Origin: a virus
Direction: 5' to 3' (one strand)
IMG/VR virus record: IMGVR_UViG_3300047509_000103
Location: 1-64,000 of that record
Length of the DNA stretch: 64,000 bases
Positions 22,136 through 30,254 of the stretch are shown piece by piece; the stretch's first letter is position 1; every line of letters begins with the position of its first letter. The notes under the pieces were generated by a model, which was not told where the DNA came from, made no database searches, and saw only the letters and a list, made by a program, of their open reading frames with translations. The position numbers and the translations under genes were made by a program.

Positions 22136-22798
22136 ATGCAAACCCCTACGATAGCCGACTGTGTCAAAGCCCTCACGCCGAACGAGTTGACGCTAGACGT
22201 CCTTTCCCGTCGGCTGAACTACGAGCCGGCCAAATTGCTGCCGATGCTGCAGGCCGGCGCCAGCCTGGGCTACGTCCGCTGCGGCAAGTCGAACGGGCAG
22301 ATGTTCTGGAGTACCGGCGCGGCACCGCCGCCCGAGCCCGTGGCACCGCTGCCGAAGTACGTGCCATCGGTCAAGAAGTACAAGAAACGCCGTACCAAGG
22401 AGCAGATCGCCGCCGATCTGGCCGAATTGCAGCGTAAGCGGCTTGAGCGTGATGCCAACCGCACGCTGAAAAAGCGCCAGCGGATCAAGCCTGGCGAGCC
22501 CAACGTGATCACTGAGCCGCCCAAGCAAGAAAACCGCGTGGCCGGCTGGCCTAAGAAACAGCTCAGCGGCGCCGCCAAGCGCGCCCTGAGCAAGCTGCGC
22601 AACCAACACATCGTCGTGAGAGCCCATATGCCAGCACTGCCGGAGCTTTCGATCAGCAGCACCGAGCACGGCGTGAGCATCGAGACACGGATGGAGCCGA
22701 ACCAGGCGCCAGACCAGCAGGTGCACATCCTCGCCGGTGACGTGACCGCCCTGGTCGATGCGCTGATGAAAGTCGAATTGTTAGGAGCGCCGCGTTGA
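22136..22798 (+). CDS. Hypothetical DNA-binding-like protein, 220 aa
   Basis: The first 60 residues look like a winged-helix unit (ELTLDVLSRRLNYEPAKLLP, GYVRCGKSNGQMFW). A very basic linker follows (KKYKKRRTKEQIAADLAEL). The C-terminal 60 residues are beta-rich. The 116 bases before it (22020-22135) hold no gene that I can support. It stands just upstream of the replication initiator and may help initiate replication. No family is named with confidence. Confidence 0.65.
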   Translation: MQTPTIADCVKALTPNELTLDVLSRRLNYEPAKLLPMLQAGASLGYVRCGKSNGQMFWSTGAAPPPEPVAPLPKYVPSVKKYKKRRTKEQIAADLAELQRKRLERDANRTLKKRQRIKPGEPNVITEPPKQENRVAGWPKKQLSGAAKRALSKLRNQHIVVRAHMPALPELSISSTEHGVSIETRMEPNQAPDQQVHILAGDVTALVDALMKVELLGAPR

Positions 22799-22834
22799 AG
22801 ATTCAGCGCGAGATAGCAAAAGAGGGCGGCGGCG

Positions 22835-23746
22835 ATGCGTGAGTACGGCGCTGTATCGCCGAAGTTCTGGACGGGCCGGACAGGCAGGAAGCTGCGTGGG
22901 CAACCAGAGGCGCAGATCCTCGCGTTGTACCTGATGACCGCGCCGGGCTCGACGATGACCGGCGTTTACTACTGCCCACACGTCTCAATGGCAAGCGAAA
23001 CAGGTCTTGGAATAGAAGGGGCATCGAAGGGGCTTGCATGCCTCATCAAAGAGGGATTTTGCCAGTACGACGAGGAAAGCGAGACGGTGTTCGTCGTCAC
23101 GATGGCCGAGTGGCAGATTGGTGAATCGCTCGACCAGAAGGACAAGCGTGTGCTGGGTCTGCGCAAGGAAGTGGCGCGCATGACGCCTACCGCATTGCAG
23201 CGACGTTTCATCGATGTTTACGACGCGCTATATCACCTGCAAATGCTGCCAAAAGACGGATGGCCCTTGGAAGGGGCATCGAAGGGTGGTCGAAGCCAGG
23301 AGCAGGAGCAGGAACAAAGACAGGAACAAGAGCAAAAAGAAAGACACACGCAATCTGAAGCGTCTCTACAGGCGCCCCCAGAAAAAGCGCGTGTGTCAGA
23401 TCAAACGCCGCCGGAGCCAGAAGAAAAACCCAGCTTCGCCGGCACCGTGTGCAAATCGCTCCGGGCGATGGGAATTCTGATTACCCCAACCAACCCAGAA
23501 CTGCTGGATCTGATCAAGCAGGGCGTGACGATCCGCGAGCTGACCGATGCCGGCACGACGGCGCGGGAAGCGGGCAAGACATCGGCCGGCTACGTGTTCG
23601 GGATCATCCGCGGACAGCGCGAGGACGCCAAGCGCAAAGCTGCGCTTCCATCGGCTCGTGCCAGTCCAGGATTCAAGTCATCGCACATCACTGACGACTT
23701 CAGCGAAATCGACTACGGCAGCAACCTCCCGGAAAACCCAGCATGA
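22835..23746 (+). CDS. Phage replication initiator (O-like), 303 aa
   Basis: The N-terminal 120 residues form a winged-helix-like domain (VSPKFWTGRTGRKLRGQPEA, then YYCPHVSMASETGLGIEGAS, KGLACLIKEGF). This is the pattern of phage replisome organisers that bind the origin. A Gln/Glu-rich hinge (EQEQEQRQEQEQ) and a Pro-rich linker lead to a C-terminal helicase-loader-binding part (LIKQGVTIRELTDAG). It is coupled by ATGA to the DnaC-like gene. ATG at 22835 has a GAGGG site. In such phages the origin often lies in the initiator gene; the repetitive hinge region is a candidate. Confidence 0.75.
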   Translation: MREYGAVSPKFWTGRTGRKLRGQPEAQILALYLMTAPGSTMTGVYYCPHVSMASETGLGIEGASKGLACLIKEGFCQYDEESETVFVVTMAEWQIGESLDQKDKRVLGLRKEVARMTPTALQRRFIDVYDALYHLQMLPKDGWPLEGASKGGRSQEQEQEQRQEQEQKERHTQSEASLQAPPEKARVSDQTPPEPEEKPSFAGTVCKSLRAMGILITPTNPELLDLIKQGVTIRELTDAGTTAREAGKTSAGYVFGIIRGQREDAKRKAALPSARASPGFKSSHITDDFSEIDYGSNLPENPA

Positions 23747-24603
23747 ACGCGACTGCAGAAGCCAACCCAAACACCGTCACCGAGCCACGAACCTACACGC
23801 CGACGTGCGAAGAGCACGGCTACGCGATCGGCGATGACATGGTCTGCCCAACTTGCGAAGCCCAGCGCATGCTGCACGAGACGGCTGAGCACGATCGCTC
23901 CATGCAGGCAAAAACACGCTTGGTCGAAGCTCAGCGCATTGCCCAAGCCAAGATCGAGCGCCAGATCGAAAGCGCTGGACTGCCGGCACGATTCCGCGAC
24001 TACCGACTGGACACGTTCCCGCGCAGCGCGATCGTTCTGAAATCGGCAGAGCAGAAAGCCGAGCTAGACGTCGCGATCGCCGCATGCCGCACGTTCGTGA
24101 ACCGCTGGCCGCAGATGCGCAAGGACGGTACGAACCTGATCATGATCGGATCCACCGGTACCGGAAAAACCGGCCTGGCCTGCTCGATCGTCAACGCTGT
24201 TATGCAAGAGCACCACGCCACCGGAATGTTCATAAGCGCCTACGGCGCGGTGAGGCACCAGCGCGATACATGGGGCCGAAAGGGAAAACGCGAGATCGAT
24301 GCGCTCAGAGAACTGGTCGAGCCAGACATCCTGGTGCTGGACGAGGTTGGAGTAAGCCTCGGCGGCGACGCCGAAATGCTGATGCTCTGGGAAGTGATCA
24401 ATGGCCGGTACCAGGAATCAAAACCCACCATCCTGATCAGCAACGTGCCAATGGATGACTACGAGCAGCGCGCGATCAACGGTACGGTCGAAATGCGGGC
24501 AGGCCTGAAACGCCGTCTCGGCGGCCGTGCGATGGACCGACTGCTGGCAAACGAATCCAGCGTGATCCGCTGCCAATGGCCGAGTTTGAGAGCGAAGGCA
24601 TGA
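23743..24603 (+). CDS. dnaC-like: DnaC-like helicase loader ATPase
   Basis: This 286-residue AAA+ protein has an N-terminal zinc-binding pair (CEEHGYAIG, CPTCEAQ) and the conserved LPARFRDYRLDTF. Walker A is GSTGTGKTGLA (about 136-146), Walker B is ILVLDEVG (about 196), sensor I is ILISNVP, and an Arg-finger region lies at RLGGRAMDRLL. This is the DnaC/IstB-like loader that places the host replicative helicase on phage DNA brought by the initiator upstream. Confidence 0.9.
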   Translation: MNATAEANPNTVTEPRTYTPTCEEHGYAIGDDMVCPTCEAQRMLHETAEHDRSMQAKTRLVEAQRIAQAKIERQIESAGLPARFRDYRLDTFPRSAIVLKSAEQKAELDVAIAACRTFVNRWPQMRKDGTNLIMIGSTGTGKTGLACSIVNAVMQEHHATGMFISAYGAVRHQRDTWGRKGKREIDALRELVEPDILVLDEVGVSLGGDAEMLMLWEVINGRYQESKPTILISNVPMDDYEQRAINGTVEMRAGLKRRLGGRAMDRLLANESSVIRCQWPSLRAKA

Positions 24604-24902
24604 ACCGCCGCCGTGACGACCGTCGCGGCCCTAGCGAGGAAACTCGGATGAGCGGCAACCGCGGAAATGGAAATATCGCTGACGGCGACAAGCAGATGGC
24701 GCTGATCGCGCGAATTCTCGCGTGCACAAGGCCTACACCGATCAACGAGGTTATCGCCGCAACCCAATGCGCCAGGGCGACGGTGTATCGGGTCGTAAAC
24801 CGGATGCAGAAGCACTTCCCGTTGGAATACGTGCGCGGCAACAACTGGCAGCCGGGCCGCATCCACATGCGCCACGCCATCGGCGGTAGGAGATATCAAT
24901 GA
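24600..24902 (+). CDS. Small helix-turn-helix protein, 100 aa
   Basis: After a basic disordered N-terminus (MNRRRDDRRGPSEETR), residues 35-85 form a winged-helix-like unit (ALIARILACTRPTPINEVIA, CARATVYRVVNRMQ). It is ATGA-coupled on both sides. It could regulate or assist replication; the partner is unknown. Confidence 0.65.
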   Translation: MNRRRDDRRGPSEETRMSGNRGNGNIADGDKQMALIARILACTRPTPINEVIAATQCARATVYRVVNRMQKHFPLEYVRGNNWQPGRIHMRHAIGGRRYQ

Positions 24903-25384
24903 GCCAGCTACTGCTGTGCGCACTGCATCGCCGTGGCAAGCCGAGCACGGCCGGCGACATTCACGAGACCGCGCTCGGCCTGGCGATGAATGCTGGCTGG
25001 CCGCGATCGGAATGGCCGACCAACCCGAAGCAGGTGGCAGCGCTGCTTAAGGGGATGATCAAAGCGGGGGATGTGATGCAGGTTGATTGCAGCCGAGAAA
25101 ACGGCCGCGACGTGCCGATGTTTCAACCGATCTGCGGCGCTGGTTTCGACTCGGAGTACGAGATGCCGGATCCGCCGGCGAAGCCGAAGAAAAGCGACCT
25201 GGATGGAATGACCAAACCCCAGATCTACGCGCTGGTCGACGTGCTCGAAGCCCTGGTGCACGAAGGCGCGCGGCAACGGCGCGAGCTCGGCTCACTGTTG
25301 GTCCGCCAACTGGAAGAGTTCGAACGCACCACCGAGCGCGCCAAACGCCAGCTACTGGCTGCCGGCATCGAGGGCAAGCTATGA
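24899..25384 (+). CDS. Winged-helix-like hypothetical protein, 161 aa
   Basis: Residues 1-85 resemble a winged helix (GDIHETALGLAMNAGWPRSE, NPKQVAALLKGMIKAGDV, MQVDC). The C-terminal 60 residues are a coiled-coil-like helix (ALVHEGARQRRELGSLLVRQ). It is the second such protein in a row and overlaps its neighbours. No family name. Confidence 0.6.
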   Translation: MSQLLLCALHRRGKPSTAGDIHETALGLAMNAGWPRSEWPTNPKQVAALLKGMIKAGDVMQVDCSRENGRDVPMFQPICGAGFDSEYEMPDPPAKPKKSDLDGMTKPQIYALVDVLEALVHEGARQRRELGSLLVRQLEEFERTTERAKRQLLAAGIEGKL

Positions 25385-25932
25385 GCAAGAACACTGTGCG
25401 CTGGACTGAGGAAGAGTACGCAGCGGTGCTTGCGAACGGAACGCAGGATTTGGGAAATATCCAGATATTGCGGCGCAGTCAAATGTTCAAAGTGCCACTG
25501 AGCGCGGGTATCCACCACGGCAATCAAATAGCCGTCAAACAGGAAACCAAGACTCGCCGCGGAGATCCAGAGCACCAGGAACAGGCCCAATTCATCGCCG
25601 AGCTTGAGGCGCTGGCCAAGCGCGACCGCCGCTACGCGCTCGCGGTGCATCGCACCTACGCAATTCCGAATGGTGGGCACAAGAGCAAGCGCGTGCGCGG
25701 ACGACACAAGGCTGAAGGGCTCAAGTCGAGCGTTCCTGATCTGTTTGTGAGTCTGCCCGTCAACGACTTCTCGGGCTGCTACATCGAGATGAAAAGCCTC
25801 ACCGGTGACCCCGACCGCGACCAGCGCAAGTGGCTGAACGAATCGATCGACCTGGGCTACATGGCCGCGTGCTGCCGCGGCTGGAAGCAAGCAATGATCG
25901 TCTGGCTTGCCTACGTGGATCCGTCGCTATGA
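25381..25932 (+). CDS. VRR-NUC domain nuclease
   Basis: This 183-residue protein contains EHQEQAQFIAELEALAKRD, then the nuclease core YAIPNGGHKSKRVRGRHKAE, VPDLFVSLP and CYIEMKSLTGDPDRDQRKW. The PD...E-x-K arrangement with GxxK defines VRR-NUC, a Holliday-junction or flap nuclease fold common in phages. ATG at 25381 overlaps the preceding stop as ATGA; the long open frame upstream is not used. It probably processes branched intermediates of replication and recombination. Confidence 0.85.
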   Translation: MSKNTVRWTEEEYAAVLANGTQDLGNIQILRRSQMFKVPLSAGIHHGNQIAVKQETKTRRGDPEHQEQAQFIAELEALAKRDRRYALAVHRTYAIPNGGHKSKRVRGRHKAEGLKSSVPDLFVSLPVNDFSGCYIEMKSLTGDPDRDQRKWLNESIDLGYMAACCRGWKQAMIVWLAYVDPSL

Positions 25933-26279
25933 GCAAGCCAATCCTGACGCTCAAGCTGACTCCGTACCCGTGGACGCTCACGTTGTGGACCGATCGGCAG
26001 GCAATGGACCGGCATCTGAAGAAGATGCGCCCTGACCGCGAGACGGATCCGACAGACGTCGGTGGCCGCTGCGTGTCGATGCTCGATATGCGGCACACCG
26101 CGCTTGGAATCTACCAGCGAGATCTGGGTGTGCTGGTCCACGAACTACAACACGCGCTTTGCCACATTTTCGACGAGATTGGAATTCAGACAAATGCCGG
26201 AAACAGCGAGCCAGCGGCATACATGCTGCAGTTCATGTTCAACGAGTGCCGGCGCGCGATGTTTGGGAGAAGGAAGTGA
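25929..26279 (+). CDS. HEXXH zinc-protease-like phage protein
   Basis: This 116-residue protein contains VHELQHALCHI, a HExxH zinc motif, followed by an acidic NSEPAAYMLQ segment which may supply the third ligand (Glu). Small proteins with this layout occur in phage early operons. Substrate unknown; it could also be a zinc-binding protein without proteolysis. The stop overlaps the next start as TGATG. Confidence 0.65.
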   Translation: MSKPILTLKLTPYPWTLTLWTDRQAMDRHLKKMRPDRETDPTDVGGRCVSMLDMRHTALGIYQRDLGVLVHELQHALCHIFDEIGIQTNAGNSEPAAYMLQFMFNECRRAMFGRRK

Positions 26280-27367
26280 TGCAGCCGCGGCACCTGACCG
26301 CCGAGATCCTGCGCGCACTCGAAGCAGCGCCGATGACGCTGACCGAGCTGTGCCAAGCGCTCTGGGTCGTCACTGGAATCGAGGTGAGCCGTCGCCTGAA
26401 GCGCTTGGCAGCACTCGGCTACGTCCGTGCGCGCTACGTGCACACCTACACCACAAAAATCCCGATAACCAAGATCGAAGGGTTGTCGCGTGTCGTCTGG
26501 TACCTGAAGAGTCAGCCGGCACCGACGATCGATGTGCGCCGCGATCAGAAGCCGCCAGCGCTACCAAAGCGCACCAGCGAGCCACGCGCGCAGCGGCAGA
26601 AGGTCAACCCATTCGCCAACGAGCGCCGCGAGCCTGCCGAGGTACTGGCGATGCTCGCCGGCCGCACAAACTTCCTGACACCGAACGAGGGGCGATCGAC
26701 TGATGGCTCCAAGCTGGTGCCGATAGACGTTGCGCACGCCTTGCCAGCCGCATCCGACAAGTTCGGCGCAGCGGTCGCAATGGCTGTGGCGTGCCAGCGC
26801 GAGGCAGAGTGGCCAAAGGTGAACAAGTTGGGGTTTGTGCCGCTGTTGCGCGAGCTCATACGCCAGCGCGCGTTCCCTGGCGTGGTTTCTGGCCCGCTCA
26901 AGCACCGCGCCCGCATCGTGCTATGGGACGCGTTCCACGACTACATCCGCCCGAAGCAGCGGCAGTCGTTTAGGAAAGCCGCCAAAGCTGCCCGCATCAC
27001 TGAAAGCGCCTACCGGTTTCTGCACAAGTACATCACCGCATATCTGGAAGACCACAAGAACACCGCCGCTGGCGAGGCGTGTTTCTTCCTGTTCGCTCCA
27101 GCAGCAGCGAAGCGTGGCGAGCACGCACTCGTGCTAACCGACGACGAGGGCAAGGTGAGTGTGCTGCACGCGATCAATGCGCTCGAGCTGATGATCGCCG
27201 CCGACAACCTATTCAGCAGCCAGGCCGACGAGAGCGAACGCGTCGTGGCCCTGATGGCAGAAATAGCAAACGCACGCGGTCGCAGCCGATCGGTAGGCGT
27301 CTTGCGCCTGCACGGCGTCGACCATGTTGCGGTGTACATCAACCCAACTGAGGAAGCAACTGCATGA
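26279..27367 (+). CDS. Large regulator-like protein with N-terminal winged helix, 362 aa
   Basis: This 362-residue protein starts at ATG 26279, which gives a winged-helix N-terminus (LTAEILRALEAAPMTLTELC, IEVSRRLKRLAALGYVRARY). A basic linker and a mostly helical C-terminal half follow. It is the last gene of the rightward replication block and the place is right for a late-gene regulator of the Q type. I see no similarity to known antiterminators. Function unknown. Confidence 0.6.
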   Translation: MQPRHLTAEILRALEAAPMTLTELCQALWVVTGIEVSRRLKRLAALGYVRARYVHTYTTKIPITKIEGLSRVVWYLKSQPAPTIDVRRDQKPPALPKRTSEPRAQRQKVNPFANERREPAEVLAMLAGRTNFLTPNEGRSTDGSKLVPIDVAHALPAASDKFGAAVAMAVACQREAEWPKVNKLGFVPLLRELIRQRAFPGVVSGPLKHRARIVLWDAFHDYIRPKQRQSFRKAAKAARITESAYRFLHKYITAYLEDHKNTAAGEACFFLFAPAAAKRGEHALVLTDDEGKVSVLHAINALELMIAADNLFSSQADESERVVALMAEIANARGRSRSVGVLRLHGVDHVAVYINPTEEATA

Positions 27368-27603
27368 AAAACATCACAGGTTTCGTTCTGAGCTTGGCGA
27401 TCGGCATCGCCGCCGGCGAGATCCACAACCGGCTGCACGCCGCGGCGCCGACAGTGCCAGCACCGATCACCATCACAGCAACCGACGCCCTGGGCAACGT
27501 GCGCACCGGCACCGCGACCTGGACGAGCATGGACTACAACGCCAACGCGATCACCATCGCCTACACGCACGACACGCTGACGTGCAACGGGTTCGAGCCA
27601 TGA
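27364..27603 (+). CDS. Small exported or anchored protein, 79 aa
   Basis: An N-terminal hydrophobic segment (ITGFVLSLAIGIAAGEI) is followed by a short beta-rich Thr/Ala domain (ITITATDALGNVRTGTATW). This suggests a periplasmic or membrane-anchored protein. It overlaps the previous stop as ATGA. Function unknown. Confidence 0.6.
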   Translation: MKNITGFVLSLAIGIAAGEIHNRLHAAAPTVPAPITITATDALGNVRTGTATWTSMDYNANAITIAYTHDTLTCNGFEP

Positions 27604-27665
27604 CCACCCAACCAGCGATGACAGGCGAGGAAGTGCTGGATGCGATGCTACTCGCTCTTGCTTGA
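27600..27665 (+). pseudogene. 21-codon fragment duplicating the start of the 27865 gene
   Basis: This frame encodes MTTQPAMTGEEVLDAMLLAL and stops. Its first 15 codons repeat the start of the gene at 27865, with one extra Thr codon. A 33-base identity links 27606-27638 and 27868-27900. It looks like the left half of a duplication left when the gene at 27677 was inserted or when homologous ends recombined. It may still be translated through the ATGA overlap. Confidence 0.55.
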
Positions 27666-27676
27666 GAGGGACTGTG

Positions 27677-27868
27677 ATGGCCAATAAGAAGGTGAATATT
27701 CCAGAAGGTTGGGCTTTGGTGCCAGTCAATCCCACCAATAAGCAGTTTATGGCTGCCGAGAAAACAGGGTTTCATTCTTACACCGGAACGTTCTGCCTTG
27801 ATCCTTTCGCGGTTTACGAAGCGATGATTAAGGCAGCGCCGAAGTACAAACAAGCGAGGCAGCCATGA
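27677..27868 (+). CDS. Small phage protein with VPxxPT...AMIxAAP motif, 63 aa
   Basis: This 63-residue protein contains GWALVPVNPTNKQFMAAEKT and YEAMIKAAPKYK. This motif is widespread in phage accessory proteins, including the C-terminus of the mosaic protein at 31372 (VLVPREPTQAMREAA ... AMIAAAPPP). It acts as an interchangeable module of unknown function. It lies between the two copies of a duplicated gene start. Confidence 0.65.
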   Translation: MANKKVNIPEGWALVPVNPTNKQFMAAEKTGFHSYTGTFCLDPFAVYEAMIKAAPKYKQARQP

Positions 27869-28257
27869 CCCAACCAGCGATGACAGGCGAGGAAGTGCTG
27901 CGCGAATTGGATGATGTTGTGGGAGTGCCTGTGCCGGTCGGCCCTTACGGCAAGAAATTACATCGCATCCGCACCGCCGTCGCCTCCCTGCTGGCCGAAC
28001 GGGATGGGTTAAAGGTGGAGAATGAGCGTATCGCTAGATTTGCCGAAATAGGATCGCTTGATAGCTGGATACGGCTTTCTGATGACGACAAACGCAAGTG
28101 GTTCGTGATGTTCACTGATCGTGAAGCTGAGTACCGAGAAATTATCAGAGACTTGTGCGAACTGAGACAAGAGGGCTGGAACATCTGCACAAAGCCTGTT
28201 TGGCAGGAACGGGTACAGAAAGCGTGGGCACGCGCGTTCGGGTTGTTCGAGCCGTGA
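27865..28257 (+). CDS. Accessory hypothetical protein, 130 aa
   Basis: This 130-residue helical protein begins MTQPAMTGEEVLRELDD and has a coiled-coil middle (AVASLLAERDGLKVENERIA). The end is Trp-rich. The first 15 codons are duplicated at 27600. Function unknown; many phage accessory genes share the ASLLAERD-type helix. Confidence 0.6.
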   Translation: MTQPAMTGEEVLRELDDVVGVPVPVGPYGKKLHRIRTAVASLLAERDGLKVENERIARFAEIGSLDSWIRLSDDDKRKWFVMFTDREAEYREIIRDLCELRQEGWNICTKPVWQERVQKAWARAFGLFEP

Positions 28258-28331
28258 CCCCTACCGCTGCCACCCAAGGCTAGTGAGTGAGTGTTAGAAG
28301 CGCGAAAAGCTCGTTGATTTGAAACCTGGCC

Positions 28332-28349
28332 TTACTAACTTACTTTGAG
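28332..28349 (+). repeat. Leader motif copy 1
   Basis: CTAACTTACTTTGAGGAA precedes the gene at 28358, and a close variant (CTAACCTAACTTGAGGAA-like) precedes the VWA gene. The GAGG part is the ribosome site; the common A/T-rich lead-in suggests that the two genes moved with the same 5' leader. The 100 bases of 28258-28357 hold nothing else that I can name. Confidence 0.35.
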
Positions 28350-28357
28350 GAATCGTT

Positions 28358-28828
28358 ATGGGACGTGAAGTGAAACGAGTACCGATGGATTTTGATTTTC
28401 CGATTGGCGCGTCGTTCGCGGATGCTGAATACAACAAGCACTGCGCGACGTGTGACAAGGAAGACCATGACGATTGCGAGTGGCCTTTAAATGATCCGCC
28501 GACCGGCGAAGGTTGGCAGCTTTGGCAGACCGTTAGCGATGGTCCGATCAGTAAGGTCTACGCGACCGCCGATGAACTGATCGACTGGATGTGTCAGCCC
28601 GTGCCGAAGGAAAAACAAACACACAGTTGGCGTGATCCGCGCGAAAACCCGGAGTACCCGCACATGCCATGGGCGCAGGGCTGGCGCAGAGAAATAGCAG
28701 AGCCGTTTGTGAAACAATGTGGATGGGCACCGAGCATGATTGTCTGTGGGGGAAAGGTGATGGATGGCGCAACGGCAATGGTCGAAGGACTCGACAACTC
28801 GGTTAGTAATCCCGGTTCAACAGAGTGA
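28358..28828 (+). CDS. Phage protein starting GREVKRVPMDFDFP, 156 aa
   Basis: This 156-residue protein begins MGREVKRVPMDFDFPIG, a start I recall from many phage and mobile-element proteins of unknown function. It has a CATCDKEDHDDC cluster that could bind metal and an aromatic middle (PPTGEGWQLWQTVS). Base composition is more A/T-rich than the flanking replication genes, which suggests later acquisition. Confidence 0.65.
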   Translation: MGREVKRVPMDFDFPIGASFADAEYNKHCATCDKEDHDDCEWPLNDPPTGEGWQLWQTVSDGPISKVYATADELIDWMCQPVPKEKQTHSWRDPRENPEYPHMPWAQGWRREIAEPFVKQCGWAPSMIVCGGKVMDGATAMVEGLDNSVSNPGSTE

Positions 28829-28873
28829 GGGATTTTCGCGCTCTTTCCATATGGCTGGATTTACTACCGGGAT

Positions 28874-28892
28874 AACTAACCTAACTTGAGGA
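28874..28892 (+). repeat. Leader motif copy 2
   Basis: ACTAACCTAACTTGAGGAA lies before the VWA gene start at 28901 and resembles the leader at 28332-28349. It contains the GAGG ribosome site. Confidence 0.35.
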
Positions 28893-28900
28893 AAACTGAA

Positions 28901-29575
28901 ATGAAAGCAAAAGCGAAAACCAATGTAAAAGCGAAAACTGGCCCGATTGAAATTGCTGTGATTGCGGATCGTTCCGGATCGATGTTGTCAATCGTAGACG
29001 ACGCAATCGGCGGATTTAACGAGTTCCTTGCTCAGCAGAAGAAGGAAAAGGCACCGTCCAATGTGACGCTGCTGTTGTTCGATACCGCGTTCGACTACTA
29101 CTGCAAAAACCAGCCGGTCAAGGATGTTGTACCGCTGAATCGTACCACCTTCGTTCCGCGCGGTAGCACGGCTCTGAACGACGCCATTGGTCGCACGCTG
29201 GCTGACCTTGAGGCTCGCGCACCAGCAAAGGCCATCATCTGCATTCTGACTGACGGCCAGGAAAACGCCTCGCGCGAGTTCACGACTGCGCAAGTGAAAG
29301 AGAAAATCAAGGCAGCGGAAGCGCGCGGCTGGAACGTCGTGTATCTGGCCGCTAATCAGGACGCTTTTGCGGTCGGCGCTGCGTTCGGGATCAACGTACA
29401 GAACACCAGCAACATCCAGGCGACTGGCGCGGGCATGCGCGGATTCAGCGCATCTCTTTCAACCGCAACGCAAAACTATGCGGCGACCGGATCGGCAACG
29501 ATGAGTTCAACTGGAGAGTCAGCATCCATGCAAGCGACCTACGACGCAGCGCTCAAGAAACAAAAGGCGAGTTAG
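28901..29575 (+). CDS. VWA-domain protein
   Basis: This 224-residue protein has a Lys/Ala-rich start, then IEIAVIADRSGSMLSIVDDA with the MIDAS motif DRSGS (about residue 24). Later come PRGSTALNDAIG (the conserved Thr) and ILTDGQENAS (the second Asp). The metal site is therefore complete, and the domain should bind divalent metal and a protein partner. The C-terminal 60 residues are Ser/Thr/Ala-rich. VWA proteins often act with AAA+ ATPases, but no such partner is adjacent. ATG at 28901 is preferred over TTG 28886 because GAGG lies upstream of it. Confidence 0.8.
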   Translation: MKAKAKTNVKAKTGPIEIAVIADRSGSMLSIVDDAIGGFNEFLAQQKKEKAPSNVTLLLFDTAFDYYCKNQPVKDVVPLNRTTFVPRGSTALNDAIGRTLADLEARAPAKAIICILTDGQENASREFTTAQVKEKIKAAEARGWNVVYLAANQDAFAVGAAFGINVQNTSNIQATGAGMRGFSASLSTATQNYAATGSATMSSTGESASMQATYDAALKKQKAS

Positions 29576-29643
29576 TAATCCCACCGCCTGAGCGCGTTAG
29601 CTGTTCGCGCTTTTGACAAGCGCCTATTGAGAGAGGTGAGGAA

Positions 29644-29934
29644 GTGAAGCAGGTATTGGTGGAAGTGGATATAGGCTTCCATGGTGCGTGGGTTGTCCAT
29701 CGGCGCGTTGTCGATTGGTCTTATTGGAACGGTGACGTTTACCGCGCCATGATTCAGCAGGCGATTGACGAATACACGCGCATCTACGGATGGCGAGGTC
29801 CGCATGGAGCGAAGTGGATGCTGCAACACCGAGAAAACTGCGTTAGACATTCCGCAACGGGACCGTATGGCCCCATTCGCTTACCGACTGAACCAAAGCC
29901 TATTTCACTTATAGATTACGAGGCAACCCCATGA
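29644..29934 (+). CDS. Hypothetical protein, 96 aa
   Basis: GTG at 29644 follows a long GAGAGGTGAGG site. The protein is beta-rich at the start (KQVLVEVDIGFHGAWVVHRR) and Pro/His-rich later. The 68 bases before it contain a weak hairpin (AGCGCG...CGCGCT then TTTT at about 29592-29616) that could end the VWA transcript. Function unknown. Confidence 0.55.
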   Translation: MKQVLVEVDIGFHGAWVVHRRVVDWSYWNGDVYRAMIQQAIDEYTRIYGWRGPHGAKWMLQHRENCVRHSATGPYGPIRLPTEPKPISLIDYEATP

Positions 29935-30254
29935 ACACATCAGCGGTCAAAACGGATAGGGCGAGCGTGGAGGCGATGGTGCAGTGGCTACGTGATTTCG
30001 GCTATCTTGATCATGGACGACTGCTAGAGGCCCTGCTCGCCGAGCGTGAGAAGGCGGACACGCAGTACGCGCTATTGCTGGCCGCGAGTAAACAGGGCGA
30101 GAAGGCGCACGAAATTCGCGCCAAGATTATTCACGAACTGGAAACCAAGCTCGCCGCCGCCGAAGCCGAGCGTGAGGCGCTGCGCAAGGGCGAGTACATT
30201 TGCAAAGAATGCGGGTTGCGCAAAAACGCACAGAGTGAGCCGGCGACGTTCTGA
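29931..30254 (+). CDS. Coiled-coil protein with C-terminal Cys pair, 107 aa
   Basis: This 107-residue protein is mostly a charged helix (LEALLAEREKADTQYALLL, LETKLAAAEAEREALRKG) ending in YICKECGLRKN. It precedes and overlaps the TnpB-like gene as TGATG. No family is named. Confidence 0.6.
   Translation: MNTSAVKTDRASVEAMVQWLRDFGYLDHGRLLEALLAEREKADTQYALLLAASKQGEKAHEIRAKIIHELETKLAAAEAEREALRKGEYICKECGLRKNAQSEPATF

Noticed and set aside
22795-22842. A 15-codon frame from TTG overlapping the stop at 22798 and the start at 22835
   Set aside because: Too short to support; the GAGGG it contains is better read as the ribosome site of the replication initiator.
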